Below the pieces are notes generated by a model, which did no database searches, was not told where the DNA came from, and worked only from the letters and a program-made list of their open reading frames with translations. Shown here one piece after another: positions 25,419-37,357 of a stretch of 64,000 nt of DNA (the stretch's first letter is position 1; every line of letters begins with the position of its first letter). This DNA is from Bryopsis sp. KO-2023 (Eukaryota; Chlorophyta; Ulvophyceae; Bryopsidales; Bryopsidaceae): positions 2,852,001 to 2,916,000 of the forward strand of contig BSYQ01000009.1 in NCBI GenBank assembly GCA_030272585.1, written 5' to 3'. The translations under genes and the position numbers were made by a program.

Positions 25419-28102
25419 ATGTCGCTCTGGCTGATAGGCGGAGTGCTCGTGGGCTTCCTCTTGGCGTTCTCGTGGACGTCGCCCGCCCTCGGCTTTTGCA
25501 TTGCAATCGCTTGCGTGGGCCTCGCCCTGTATTGGCTAACCCTCGAAGATGGGTCGAACCTGAAAACTTGGCCAAAGACGTCGGCGATCTATGCTCAAGC
25601 GCTTACTGGGGCATTCGTGAAGAAAAAATGGGTGCCGGATAACGTAACCGACCTTCCCTCTGATGAGGTGGGTTTCATGGTATTTTTATTTATTTATTTT
25701 TTTCAGCTTGTTGGGGGAATGGGATGGGGGAGTTGTTTTTCCAGCTGGAAAAATATAAAATGAAATACAATATATTCTAATCTAATTCTAATATAAAATC
25801 AAACGATAAAAATTGCCTGATCCTCATGATCCTGGACTGAATCACGGGTTTTCCAGATCAGGTTGCAAGTGCCCATAACTTTCGATGGCAAAAATCTGGC
25901 TGAGTATCGCAAAGTCATGCACATGAGCAGGCCTTACAAACAAATTCCGTTGATGTATTTTATCGTGGAGCCCTTCGGGATGTCCATGCTCCACATGGTC
26001 AGATCCCTCCCCATTACTGTGTTGGGTTTGGTCCTGGCAAGGAATGAATCCGAGTGCTTTCGCCCCGTAGAATTGGACGAGCCCTTGACACACAGGTGAT
26101 TATTTTTTTTGGTTTCGGGGAAGGGAGTCGAGAAGAAAAAAAATTCATTAAAAAATTTAAAAAAACAAGATTCACAAGCAAGGAAAATCGTGTTATAGAT
26201 TTCGTGAATTTTGGAAAGAGAGGGGGGGGGGGAGGGGCAGGGATTGAATAGTCAGGGGAGATTCTGTTTATTTTTCCAAAAGGTTTATTTCTTTGAAGGA
26301 GCTTTTTTTTCCTTTTTCTTCTTCATCTTATGCGGAATTGAGATGGATTTTCTTCAATTTTTTTTTTGGTTAAAGTGTCAAGTTTTCGGAGAAATTTCGT
26401 CGGACTGCCAAAGAAGATGTGGAGTTCGACCTCATCATGGCGGCCACGGATTCCAACGGTGAGTCTGAGAATCAAATCGTTGTTTTTTTTTTTTTTCGCT
26501 ATTGTTTTAATAAGTTTTAACACATGTCCAAAAAATGCATCTTGTCGAGAAGTTTATTGGAATGTGTCGGTGTATGCATATGTATATAACACAAGATCTT
26601 TCTATTTTTTATTTTAGATATTATTAATATTATTATTGAAAATAATCATTGTTATTTTTAAAAAAATCCTGGTGCACAGGATTTGTCGTGTGGAGAAGCT
26701 CCACCACTGTTATAGTTCTGAACCCGAAACGACTGAAGGCTGCCAAAAACAAGAAAAAAGAACAACCCAAGGTGGGTTAAGTGAGAAGGTGCATCTTTTT
26801 TTGTACACACAAAACACACACTCGACTGAAGGAGCTGCACTCCACATCCCCCTCTCTGTTTTTTTTCTAGAAAAAAATATATATATTTTTCTCTAAGATA
26901 TATGTATATATATATATTTTTTAGTTCTAAGAGGAGGAAAAATCTAAAACGAAAAGTGTATACACAATTGTATTATACATACATAGTTCAATAGTTTTGT
27001 TTTTTTTCTCCCTAGTTTTTTCTCAAACTGGCTTGATTTCATTCTAGGAGTTGTGATCACCCTAACGGCAGGGCTTCTTATTTCATTTTGTGGTTCTGTG
27101 TTGGGTAAGCAGCTGGAGCCCATTCAAGGAGAGGTTATAGACACGTGGAAATTGGAGGGTGACACAGGAAGAAAATATGCCGCCTTGAATGGGGACATCA
27201 ACCCTATTCACTTGCACCCTTTCACCTCCAAACTGTTCGGCTTCCGGAAACCCATCGCACATGCTCTCTATAAAGTGGGGAGATGTGTGGCAGCCCTCGA
27301 AAACAAAAAAGGTAAAAGGGTTTTGCGAAAAAAAATTAAATTATTTCGTCTTTAATAAAAAATCTAAACGATTCAAATATCCTGCTATGATGATCTGCGA
27401 AAAAGGCAAATTTGCCGGGTGTTTTCCTTCTCGTGGAAATGTGCTGTAGGATGAAGTCAGAAATGGACACCAGAGTGTGTCGTATTTTTCCCTCCCCTAT
27501 TTGTCGACACCTATTCAAATATATGTATATATGTTTTTCTTTATTTTGTTTCCACAACGGTGTGCCCTTTCTGGAGTTTTATCATTGGATCCTCCTATCG
27601 TGTTTATTTGCAGCGAATTTCACCTGTGCTGGGTAGTCAGTATCTTCCATAATTTTCCAATTTTAAAAACAAAATCCTTCCTCAAGCTGTAAAAGCAGGA
27701 TTAGCTCAAAATCATTTTGCCACAATGGTTCAAAGTAAGTTAAAGAAGTATATGTACGTCTTTATGAAAGAAATAAAGCAAGGGTAAAACCCCAAAAAAG
27801 AGTGGAAAAAGAAATTGCTGGTGCTTGGCTGGGACATGCTGTGGTGTGTTCGGGATGTTGCTTATTTTTTTTCCAACTTTTTTTTTTTTTTTGTGCGTGC
27901 ATGGGAAAAAAAAGGTATGGATGTTGTGGGGGCTTGGAAACTGAACACAGAATTCAAGCGACCAACTATGTTGCCTTGCAAGTTGAAGCTGTTGGATCAA
28001 TCCAAGGGCTGCGAGAAGGGGACTCTCAAATTTTGCCTCGCCACAGAGGATGGGCTGAAGGAAGTCATCACCGGCACTCTCGTAGACAACTCGAAAAAAT
28101 GA
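25419..28102 (+). CDS. MaoC-like hot-dog dehydratase with N-terminal membrane segments
   Basis: Seven exons (25419-25667, 25857-26095, 26376-26458, 26680-26775, 27048-27311, 27687-27734, 27951-28102) join in phase to 376 residues. The start is hydrophobic, LWLIGGVLVGFLLAFSW then ALGFCIAIACVGLALYWLTL, suggesting two membrane helices. The hot-dog core lies in exon 5: YAALNGDINPIHLHPFTSKL then FGFRKPIAHAL. The Asp of GD and His of NPIH are where the catalytic pair of (R)-specific enoyl hydratases sits. The last exon has KFKRPTMLPCKLKLLD and ends DNSKK. This fits the eukaryotic and actinobacterial single-polypeptide MaoC-like group. The substrate, probably an acyl-CoA or acyl thioester, is inferred. 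The exon 4 donor (GTTAAG) is the weakest junction. Confidence 0.83.
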
Positions 28103-29122
28103 ACAAAAAAAATGAAAGAAATGGCACATGCTTGCTGTCGAGATGCACACAACCATCTTTGCACCAGACAATTTTTTTCCTTTTTGGGATTGATGGATGT
28201 TTGGAAGTTGCGCCAAGCTCCACCTGACGAAAAAATCTGTTGCAGGTACTGATGTTCGATTTGCTTGTTTGTTTCCTGGGTTTTTTTATCAATCTTTTGG
28301 GATGCAAACTGTGAGGCAAGTGCAATGCTGAGCTCCACATCAGTCTGACAGCTTGTGGAAATACTAAACGGCAACATTATAAACCATAATATGTTCCAAG
28401 TTCGTATACACTAATTTCACCTTGGCACACTAAACTCTAGCTGGAGGTCTCAGGGGTGAATGTCCCCTAAGAGATGCAACTCATCCCTAACGATCATCAA
28501 GGAATCTGGATCCTTTCTTTTTCCTTCACCAATTTTGTTCTTAATTCTTCCTTTTTCCCCCTTACAAAACAACACGATCGATCAAGCGTTACTTCCCGAT
28601 CCTCGATCGAGGTCGCAACCGGTCTGACCACACGACCCAGCCGAAGTCCGACTCACTCCACCAGTGGCACAATGAATAACGCACACGCGCGACAAACGCG
28701 TCGCCAACAGTTTTATTGTCGTTGCGCTCCGCTGCGTGCGATCGCAATTGATCCCCCTCTCGTTCGAGCTCTTCTTAAAAAGGACGGGGGGGAGTTGAGC
28801 AAAGTGGAACGCCAGCAAACACACCGTTTTTTCCCCAACTGCGAAGGATCAAATATCACAAAAAAAAAGAAGGTACGGCGTTTTTTTTCTACCCCCCTTC
28901 GCCACCTGCTGTTGTGGAGAATTCGCGACGTAAAATCCATCATTTCGCAGCTTTCCCCAGAAAGCATTCCAGTGAACACGAAAAGAAAGGAATTCGAGCC
29001 AGAATATCAACGACGTGGGGAAAATCGTCGGGGGTTGGGGCTAGCATTGCCACGGGTCGTCTTTTCGTATTTTGAGCTGCGGTGCGTTTGTGTGGTCGTC
29101 CAAGGGGGAAAAAAAAAACACG
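28103..29122. other. Intergenic upstream of the methyltransferase
   Basis: A 280-codon plus-strand frame (28474-29316) and a minus-strand frame (29007-29450) are open here, but both are basic, low in structure and match nothing I know. The plus frame overlaps the methyltransferase first exon in another frame. I treat this as promoter and 5' leader sequence. Confidence 0.35.
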
Positions 29123-31297
29123 ATGCCAGAGAAGGTAGGAGGTGTTGGGTTTCGCGAACCTGTCCAGCAACCATTGACTCTCGATTCGTGTTACGTCGAC
29201 GTGAGGTCTCTGGTGAGATGACGACCGACCTCGAAATCAAAACTGTGGAGGCTTCACGTTGCTCGACGCTCCCTGCCCCCCCAATTCGGAGGGTTTTAAT
29301 TTCTTCTGCAAGTTGATTGTTTCCAGCTTGTTTCACGTTTTTTCTAGAAGTTCTTTTTCGCGTTCGGCTTCTCCCTGAAGCATTTTTGACGTCTTTAGAT
29401 GGCAGCGAAATTATTATTTGTTGGTTTCTTATTTCGCTTCGCGTTCGCATTTTTCAAGAAGCTACTTTTTCTGAATGTCTGTGGGTGTATGCTATCCAAA
29501 GTCCCTTGACAGAAAACGAAAAAATAAATAAAAGTAGAGGGAAGAACAACCCTGCCATATCTTATTCTATGGACTGTTTTTTGTTTTTTTTTGGGGGGGG
29601 AATCGGGGTATCTTCCTAATTTTTTCGATACTAATGGTATGACTTTTTTTTTTTCCTTTCTAATTTTTGGGGGGTTGGGGAGAACAGACGAGATATGGAA
29701 AACAAGACTACTGGGATGATCGGTACACTCAAGAACCCACGTCATTTGAATGGTACCAAGGCTACTGGGGGTTGAAACCCATTCTCGAAAAACACGTCCC
29801 CAAAGATGCCAGCATTCTGCAAGTAAGTCAGTCATCGAGATGAGCATATTGTTTTCTATGATATGTACATATACCGTTTTTATACTCAGAATATCTCTTC
29901 TCCGCTTTGCTTCAAGCAGGTATTTACCAATTTTTTTTTTTTTTTTGGGGGGGGGGGAGTTCTCTCGCTCCAGTTGCATATCGATTGATTGTAATTTATT
30001 GTTGTTTTGGTGTGTGAGTCCAGATTGGAGTGGGTACGTCGAGAATTCAGGAGGATATGGTTAAGGATGGGTACAAGAGGGTGGTGAACATCGACTATTC
30101 CTCCGTCGTTATCGACCACATGAAGAAATTGCACGAAGGGATGCCAGAATTGATCTACAGAGTGGCGGATTCCAGGTAATCAAAAAGAAAAACATAAATC
30201 GATGAAAAAAATAATGTGAAATGTGGGGTGGTGGATTCACAAGCATCTGTGCAACAATTTGGGGTGGGGGGGTGGAGGAGAAGAGTCAATTTCTAAGAGT
30301 GGTAAGAATTCTTCAATCACTTGATTTTTAGTATTTCTTGCTCTTCTATATAGGACCAAATCATCTTCCTGAATTTCCAGGGGGAAATTTCCACTGATTT
30401 TTTGTTTTGTGTTTTTTGAGTTTTCTGGTGCCGGTGTGTGTTTCGTGCGTCTGTTGTTTTTTTTTTTCCCAAGGCATATGGATTGCTTTCCGTCTCAATC
30501 GTTCGAGACGGTGCTGGACAAAGGCACTCTGGATGCGATTTTGTGCGGAGAAACCTCGGTGGAAGACTCGGCCAATATGTTGCAGGAGTGCTCCAGGTTC
30601 GTTTGCCTTTGAGGAGGCGTAAATCGACGAACCCGGTGATGATTTGTGGAGAGAGGTGATTCATCGGGGCTGCCGGTCACCACGCACACACACAAATAAG
30701 AATCAAGAAGCATGCTGTGTGTATAGGTTTTTCGTGTTTGTCACGAAAAACAATCAAAGAGGAATGGCGGGGTGTATTTCATATCCGCATAGTGTCTATT
30801 TTTAGAAGTATTTATATCTGCATAGTATCTATTTTTTGAAGTATTTTTTTTTTCTGTACAGTATCTATTTTTAGAAACATTTTCCTTTCGCGTTTCAAGT
30901 GACCTTCCCGTGCTCGCTGTTATAAAACGACGATTTGATTAGAGCCGATGGTGGGGTGTGGTTTGCAGGGTTTTGAATTCTACGGGTGCGTACATTTTGA
31001 TCACTTATGGAGATCCAAGGTCCAGGCTGGCGTATTTGGCGCAGCCAGAATTTGGATGGAGTGTTTCGGTGTATTACTGCGTCAAAGAGGAATCCAACGA
31101 TAACCCAAACTACAACAAAACGCAGGATCGGCACATATGCGGACCTTTCCCCCCCACTCCAGAGGTCTGTACACCCCTCTGATTATCCGCCAATGTTAAT
31201 ATCTCGCCCGTTTGTGTTTTCACCTGTTGGTTTCTACGGAGTGGAATGTTTGGTTTTCCTTTTTTAGTTTTGCCTTTCTTGGAGGGGTTTTTTAACG

Positions 31298-31334
<37 letters not shown>

Positions 31335-31425
31335 TCAGACGATGGACGAGTTATGCATCTTGAATGATGTTCATTACGTATACGTTTGCCGGAAAGGGCT
31401 GCCCGAAATTTCAACCAATTCTTAG
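29123..31425 (+). CDS. Class I methyltransferase, eEF1A lysine methyltransferase 4 / METTL13-like
   Basis: Six exons (29123-29134, 29688-29822, 30024-30175, 30474-30596, 30969-31164, 31339-31425) close in phase to 234 residues. The family hallmark KQDYWDDRYTQEPTSFEWYQ is in exon 2. Motif I is ILQIGVGTSRIQEDMVKDGY, followed by VVNIDYSSVVIDHM with the acidic residue that binds the SAM ribose. SFETVLDKGTLDAILCGE is the conserved post-motif segment, and AYILITYGDPRSRL is motif post III. It is closest in pattern to plant and animal proteins of the EEF1AKMT4/METTL13 N-terminal group, which methylate lysines on elongation factor 1A. The very short first exon (MPEK) is inferred from phase. Substrate inferred from family. 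Confidence 0.88.
31301..31329. repeat. (TG)n microsatellite
   Basis: About 14 TG repeats in the last intron of the methyltransferase, just upstream of the 3' splice site. Confidence 0.95.
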
Positions 31426-31723
31426 TCGGTCGCTCCCACCCCCCCCACAAAAACTTTTTTTCTTTTTTTAACCTTTTGTCTGAGAAATCCTCTTTTTTTT
31501 TATTTTATTGGTGGGTGTTGCCTGCTTGTTGCGTCGTTGAAAGAAAATGTGGATTCACATATCGTTGAGAAACATGACATGTGTAAGAGGGGATTGCAAC
31601 CATTGGAAGGCTTTTTTTTTTTTTAAGAAGGAATTCAAAGGTTTCTGTTCATATCTGGTGAAAACATAGACCCAATTGTACAGCAGTTGGAAGAGTGGGA
31701 TAATTTTGCAATGGCTTTCTCAT

Positions 31724-31729
31724 AATAAA
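31724..31729 (+). terminator. Possible polyadenylation signal of the methyltransferase
   Basis: AATAAA about 300 bases after the stop codon, on the coding strand. Only a positional candidate. Confidence 0.3.
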
Positions 31730-32197
31730 CTAGCATTCAATTAACCTCACAGTGCTAAAAACTTAGGGTTTCAAATAGAGGAGAAGAGTTTCTCGATTTT
31801 GAAAGCACGGCTTCTACAGCACACTTGGGCAATTTATAAAACGAATTTTGGGGTTGAAAAATATCAACAACTGCAAACTGCAGCTGCAACCATTCCAGGA
31901 ATGCATTTTTTTGAATCTTCGTGGCAGAAAAAACAACATCCAAACTTAAGACTAGTATTCACAATCCATGAACACTCCACTTTGTTTTTCACAAGACAAA
32001 GAGTTCAGCAACTAATTGAAACAAGTGATATTGCAATGTGGGAAATTTTTTACAATCCTTGTGACAAAGGTTGCCATTGCACTGATTGAATTCCAAACTG
32101 TTGATCAGATAAGAAGAAATCCATACCCACCCATAAACCCATCCTGAGAATCCTATCACTTCAATATTCGAAAATTCTTATGAATTTATTGCCCCAG
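31730..32197. other. Unrecognised stretch with a 96-codon plus frame
   Basis: A plus-strand frame at 31799-32089 reads LLQHTWAIYKTNFGVEKYQQ and ends FYNPCDKGCHCTD. It has no known motif, intron or neighbour that would support it. Confidence 0.2.
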
Positions 32198-32469
32198 TCA
32201 AAACCAAGAGCAACTCGATAAAATATTCAGGAAAAATCCTTTCTTCACATAACTGTCCCCAGAGTCCACACTGCCCCCTCCTTCCACAAAGAAAAGTAAA
32301 AATCGGTCCCAAAAGTTCAAACGAATTCCAGTTGGACCTGCCGGGTGCCGTGGGGGTTGCCAATGTGCCAAGACCCTAGGCGGGTCCCCCCCACAGCACC
32401 CGGAGTCCGCGTGGCCTTGGCGTGAAAGCTTGGGTTCTCTTTCTTCTTCGTCTTGCTTGGGCTGGGAAC

Positions 32470-33142
32470 GGGGATCGGGTTCTTGGTCATGAAAAAACAG
32501 CAACGTTGCTGGCCGTGTTCGCTGCTTGTTCAAAGAGAGCCTTGGAAGCACGATCTCGCCCAAGCGAGCCATCCCATCTTCGGGGCCGTGGCCTCCTTCA
32601 CCCTCGCGCTCTTGGATCTCCCCTGGATCTCAAACTCTTCGTCGTCGTCGTATACCACCTCGAACTTTCTTTTGCACTTGGCATACCGTTCTTCTTTCGT
32701 ACGCGTTCTTGGTGTTTTCCTGGATCCTCCCTCTCCCGCCAACGTTTTCGCAACAGCCGATCCAGCCGTATCCTTCTCATCCCCTCCTCCTACGGCGTTT
32801 TCGCTCCCGGCCGTTGTCCCTCGCTTCTCACACACCGCGACATGCTTCTTCCACATATCCGGCGTCCACTCGATAACACCTCCGGCCACGTTTTTCGACT
32901 CCTCTTTGCCGTCCACACCCACACAAGTCGCTTGGATGTCGCGAAGAGCTCTGCCCTCTGCACCACGCATTGCTGATACTCGCCCGGGTGTTGGTGTACT
33001 GTTCGCACTGGTTCTTACGCTCAACGCACTCGACGTCTTTCCCGATACCAGAAAACGGAAGGGTGAAATCGTAGGCCGCCATCCATTTATGCAAAAGACT
33101 CACAGAATCTGTCATGTTCTTGTCAAAGATTATGCGATTGCT
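32470..33142 (-). CDS. Candidate gene of unknown function, lysine- and glutamate-rich
   Basis: GC-balanced DNA with long open frames on the minus strand, unlike its AT-rich surroundings. One frame starts near 33142 (MTDSVSLLHKWMAAYDFTLP, then IGKDVECVERKNQ). A second runs from about 33024 down to 32480, with VIEWTPDMWKKHVAVCEKRG, a basic TRTKEERYAKCKRKFEVVYD segment and an acidic patch DDDEEFEIQ. The two could join in phase across a very short GTAAGA...CAG intron of about 55 bases, but this is not secure. No family recognised. It could be a host gene or part of a mobile element. Confidence 0.35.
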
Positions 33143-33199
33143 GGCTTGGGAAGTTTTAGGAATCCCAGGAATCCCAGGAATCTGTTTACACTCAAGAAG

Positions 33200-35363
33200 G
33201 TCCTGCAAGTTTTCTTTTAGTTGTTGAAACGTGAACGAGTCGTCTGCTCAGTGTGCATTGAAGTGTTTTTGGGGGGATGTTTCGATAGTTTGGCCAAACT
33301 ACCAGAATTTGGTAATTGAAGCCAATTGGCTTCACAAGGGACACCATTCCCTCGATAAATGTTGGTTTGATTTAAACCCACCAGCGACTTCAAACTTCAA
33401 TTTTTCATCAATTTTGACATGCTGTAAAACCCATTATAATCGATAGACTGGTTTCAGTCATGGGTAAAAAATACTGGTCAGAAAATCAAGAAAGACCCAG
33501 AGTTGGAGGGGAGGTGCAAAATGTGGAGGTGCAAAATTTATCGAGATGTATATTGAGTAAAAATATTTTTTGTGCATTGATCCAAGAAATCATAGTGATG
33601 ATAGGATCATATTCAGAAACTACAGGTCAGGTTGGTTCTGCTTTGAGAAGGGCTCAGGTGGAAAAAAAAAGAGAGAGATGGGGCACAGATGTTTCAAATT
33701 GAGTGCTTGCCCTGCATCTAACTGTCCTCCAAAAAACAAAAAACACAATGTGCAAACAATGCAATTCACCGAGTTGGTGAAGATTTTGGGTCTTTGAGTG
33801 ATGAGGAGCAGTTTCTCAGAGTGCTCCAGCCCAAAGTCTCTCCTCCCAGGTAGACCCCTTTATTTAAAAAGAATTTGAAGTGGAAACGCTCCTAACAAGG
33901 GGAGAAAAATCTACCAAGGACGCATCCGGGTTGATTTATTTTATGAAAATTCGGTCCACATCTCATCGGTCAAGAAATCTCCTTTTTTATAAATCAATTT
34001 TGGATTAATATAGGGTCTGGATTGAAAAGGAGGTGTAAAAAGAAACCAAAAAGCCTATCAGGACTTCAATAGAAACAATCCAAGACATGAAAGGTTGATG
34101 AATCATGGTTGACCAACAGTGAATTTTGATTTGTCATCACCAGTATCGTTTCTGTTGATAAATCTCCTCTAGATCTCCTCACAGATCTGTGGATGAAAAG
34201 CAACACATTATCCTACTGTGAGAACAGGGCTATTGGTTGCACTACCAAAAAACATGTTGAAAGCAAATTTTATCGCAATTATGAAGCTGAACGTCTTTTT
34301 TTCTTTGGTGGACAGCCACATTAATGACCATACGAATATTATGAACTCATAGTATTCTTCCAAGCACCGCTAGAATTCTAGTTCCAGAACAAACCAACCC
34401 CGGGGTCTTTTCTGCCGAAATTGGAATGACATCAAGGACAACTGCACAATACTGAATGAGAAGAGTTGTGGCCGTATCCCCTGAAAATAACAGAGGATAC
34501 AATTATAATATTTCCCTGAATGCACAGGGAAGTGAATGATAAACGCACTTCACAATGTCTTGTATCATACAAGTTGTATGTATTTTTTCTTTGTTTTTCT
34601 GTGTTTCTGTTTTCAATCGTTGACATTCGAGAATTATTTGAAAGTTTTGAGAATGACCTCAGCAGCCCAAATTCGATTTTGGTTGTGGGGTCCCCCTGTC
34701 TTTCAAGAACTCTTCCACCCTGCATATCAACGAATCAAGCTAAAAGAAAGTGTACATTGCCCCAATAACCAATGTACAGAACAGCTACTAACAACAAAAG
34801 GTCTTTAGCTGATTCAATGGAAAAAACAGGAGTGACAAAGTATCTGCCAGTAATATGCCCTGCCCACATAGCTCAACAGTTCTAATTTTCTTGGTTTCTT
34901 CCATTTTCTTGATTTTCTGTTTTGGTTTGGGGGAAAGGGAGGCCATTTTGACAATCGAACCAAACAGAATGTTGTCATCAGTGACCCTTGCAATGTAGAT
35001 TTTCTACAATATAAAAGAATGGGAGCCTACCAGCCAAAGGGAAATTCCTCAAACCTTCACATTTTGCTGGCACAGTTTTGAAAAACCTCCTTTTTGGCAT
35101 CTCTAACCACAGATGTTACTGTTGGAGATGGGTCTGGTCTTTGAATAATACGCCACCATTGTACCGTATGGTAGATTCAGTGGTATCTATTCAACAAAAA
35201 CTAAAATGTACACCCATGGGTTGGCCAACACTGCATGTTTTTTTACCCCACTGCATTATCTCAAGGTTTTTCTTTTGTTTTAAATGCAAATTCTCTTGAA
35301 CAGTTGCATGGCCGATCAGGAGCCATCGCCTGAGTTTTTAGCTTTCACTGCAGGACACCTGCT
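33200..35363. other. AT-rich stretch without recognised gene
   Basis: About 2.1 kb. Only frames below 100 codons are open and none shows a known motif. The composition differs from the T-run-rich introns, so it may be an old decayed insertion, but I could not identify a family. Confidence 0.3.
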
Positions 35364-35366
35364 TTC
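35364..35366. repeat. Target-site duplication, left (TTC)
   Basis: TTC immediately before the left terminal inverted repeat, repeated at 40049-40051. Confidence 0.7.
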
Positions 35367-35406
35367 CACAAGGCGGAAGGGGGGTACCGCCGACGCCGTC
35401 GCCGAC
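35367..35406 (+). repeat. Left terminal inverted repeat, 40 bp
   Basis: Identical to the reverse complement of 40009-40048. It begins CACAAGGCGG and runs into the first GTCGCCGAC motif. Confidence 0.9.
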
Positions 35407-35511
35407 ACCGTCGTTCGTGACAAGCGCGTCGGCGACGTCACCAGGAGCGTCGGCGACGGAAATATGATGTGATTGTCACATCGGTTGGGGCAGTCACAGC
35501 GTCGCCGTCAA

Positions 35512-35730
35512 GTGTCATTCGTCGGCGACGCTGCGTCGGTGACGGAGGCGTCGCCGACGGCATCGTTTATGGCGTCGCCGTCGAGTGTCATTCGTCGGCG
35601 ACGCTGCGTCGGTGACGGGCGCGTCGCCGACGGCGTCGTTTATGGCGTCGCCGTCAGGTGTCATTCGTCGGCGACGCTGCGTCGGTGACGGGCGCGTCGC
35701 CGACGGCATCGTTATGGCGTCGTTGAATGG
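35512..35730. repeat. Three tandem copies of a 73-bp subterminal unit
   Basis: Copies start at 35512, 35585 and 35658, each beginning GTGTCATTCGTCGGCGACGC. They are nearly identical, with a few substitutions and one single-base loss in the last copy. Confidence 0.9.
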
Positions 35731-35988
35731 TGAACCCATCCCAACCAGATTTGATTGTACAAATCATGTTAATTTTTAACATCAAGTGTGACCCCGACAC
35801 CAAACCCAACAGCGCAATCGCATCAACCCCTTTCGCCGCTCTGGGAAATTTGACGCGGTGCGCGCGTGTGCGTCTTTCTGCGCTGTTGGAACAAGGAAAG
35901 GAGGGAAAGTGGAAAGTGAAGGGAAGTGGTAACGGCGGCGGTGCGGTGGCGGTGGTGTTTGCCAGCATTTTGGCCGAAGCTTGTGAAC

Positions 35989-36042
35989 CCCTGTAAGGCT
36001 TCATTCCTGTTGTCTCCCTGTAAGGCTTCATTCCTGTTGTCT
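35989..36042. repeat. Direct duplication of 27 bp
   Basis: Two back-to-back copies of a unit beginning CCCTGTAAGGCTTCATTCCT. Confidence 0.95.
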
Positions 36043-37357
36043 CTTGAAGACATTTTCCTTCGTGTTTCAAAGTTCGTGGATAGTTCGGGGCCTTCCCTTT
36101 CCTTTCCTTTGCTTCGTTTTTTTCTGACAGAAGACCTGTGTGTCTTGACAGGAGGCTGAGCTGCACAAATTTGTGGAGAGGCTGAATAAAGAGGGCCGGC
36201 TCAATTTCGACTCAGGGAAAGAGAAAGGAGGAGAGTTTGGTGAGGGTTATGTGACTTGCAAACTGTAAGTGATGCTTTTTAAGCTCGTATGCTGTTTTAC
36301 CTTTGTTTTTCTTTAAAAATGCGAAGAAGTGGTACGTGTGAAGTCGGCTGGAACTCGTCAGTGACGGGTCGGCACCGCCATTCCAAAAGCGAACATCGCG
36401 TTCGAATAAATTTGACACATGTAGTTGTAAATAGAGATCCCAGCACACAATTGTGGTTTGCAAACATAATCACAAGATCCGATTGGAAACTAGGGTTAGG
36501 TTGACTTGGAACATCCTGAGCTGTGATTTCGAATGGCAGCAGGGTTTGAAGCAAGTATTTTAATGCTGTTGGGTTTAGGCCTCGAGTTTCTGGTGGATTT
36601 GTGGGGGGATCTCTGGAATTGATCAGGTTGAACCCCCAACACACTTTCCATCTGCAAGCAATCATCAGTGTGCGAATGCACACTGTCCAACATAGCTTTG
36701 TTTTTTCCTGGCGGATAGTTAGCAACAGACCCCCATTTGTGGGAGGGAGGAAGCGACGACCAGCCCACAACAACGTTAACTGTGTTGTTCGTGTTACTGA
36801 AATTTTGCTGGTGTCCAGATGCATATTCATATGGGGCCTTCTGTTTGTTGCTATCAGTTTTATTTTTGTATATTCTTCTGTGTCTAGGAGAGTGAAGGTT
36901 CTGATTTTTCTTAATCTTTTATTTGTGTATGTGTGTGTTTTCTGTCGAAAAGGGGTAAAGTTGTTGATTTGGTTTTGCATTTTGCAGGTGCTTAATGACC
37001 ATGGTCTTTTGGACGCCAAGGAGGAAGCAAAAGAGAAAGTCAAGACTGTCTGAAGTCCCCCCAAAAAATCCTTCAAGAAATATCGCAAATCACAGAAGTA
37101 ATTCTGCGTGTATCTCCAAGAAAGACGTAGTTGAATGCGGTCTGTCAGAGTATGAAGGTGAGAACTTGAAAAAAACATGACTGGCCTATGCAATCGCACA
37201 TCCAAACAGGTGAAAGAAGGCAGGACTGTTGGTATGGAATTATTCACAGTTTTGCAAAGGTTCTTGACCCAACAGAAAACATCGAATTAAAGAAAAAGCA
37301 AATGCAAGGGTGGTGATTGATGTTGGTAAAATGTTCTGTTGGTTTTTAGGGTTTCAG

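Noticed and set aside
28474-29316. 280-codon plus-strand open frame
   Set aside because: Low-complexity, basic composition, no domain, and it overlaps the methyltransferase first exon in another frame. Length alone is weak evidence in this GC-balanced stretch.
32453-33220. 255-codon plus-strand frame
   Set aside because: Ser/Pro-rich and antisense to the more protein-like minus-strand frames of the candidate gene.
35380-35730. CRISPR-like array because of regular repeats
   Set aside because: The genome is eukaryotic, the repeats have no unique spacers, and they sit inside transposon ends.
36297-37247. 316-codon minus-strand frame inside the CACTA-like element
   Set aside because: No recognisable transposase or other motif; composition is mixed and it crosses plus-strand exon-like pieces. 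I could not support it as the missing transposase.
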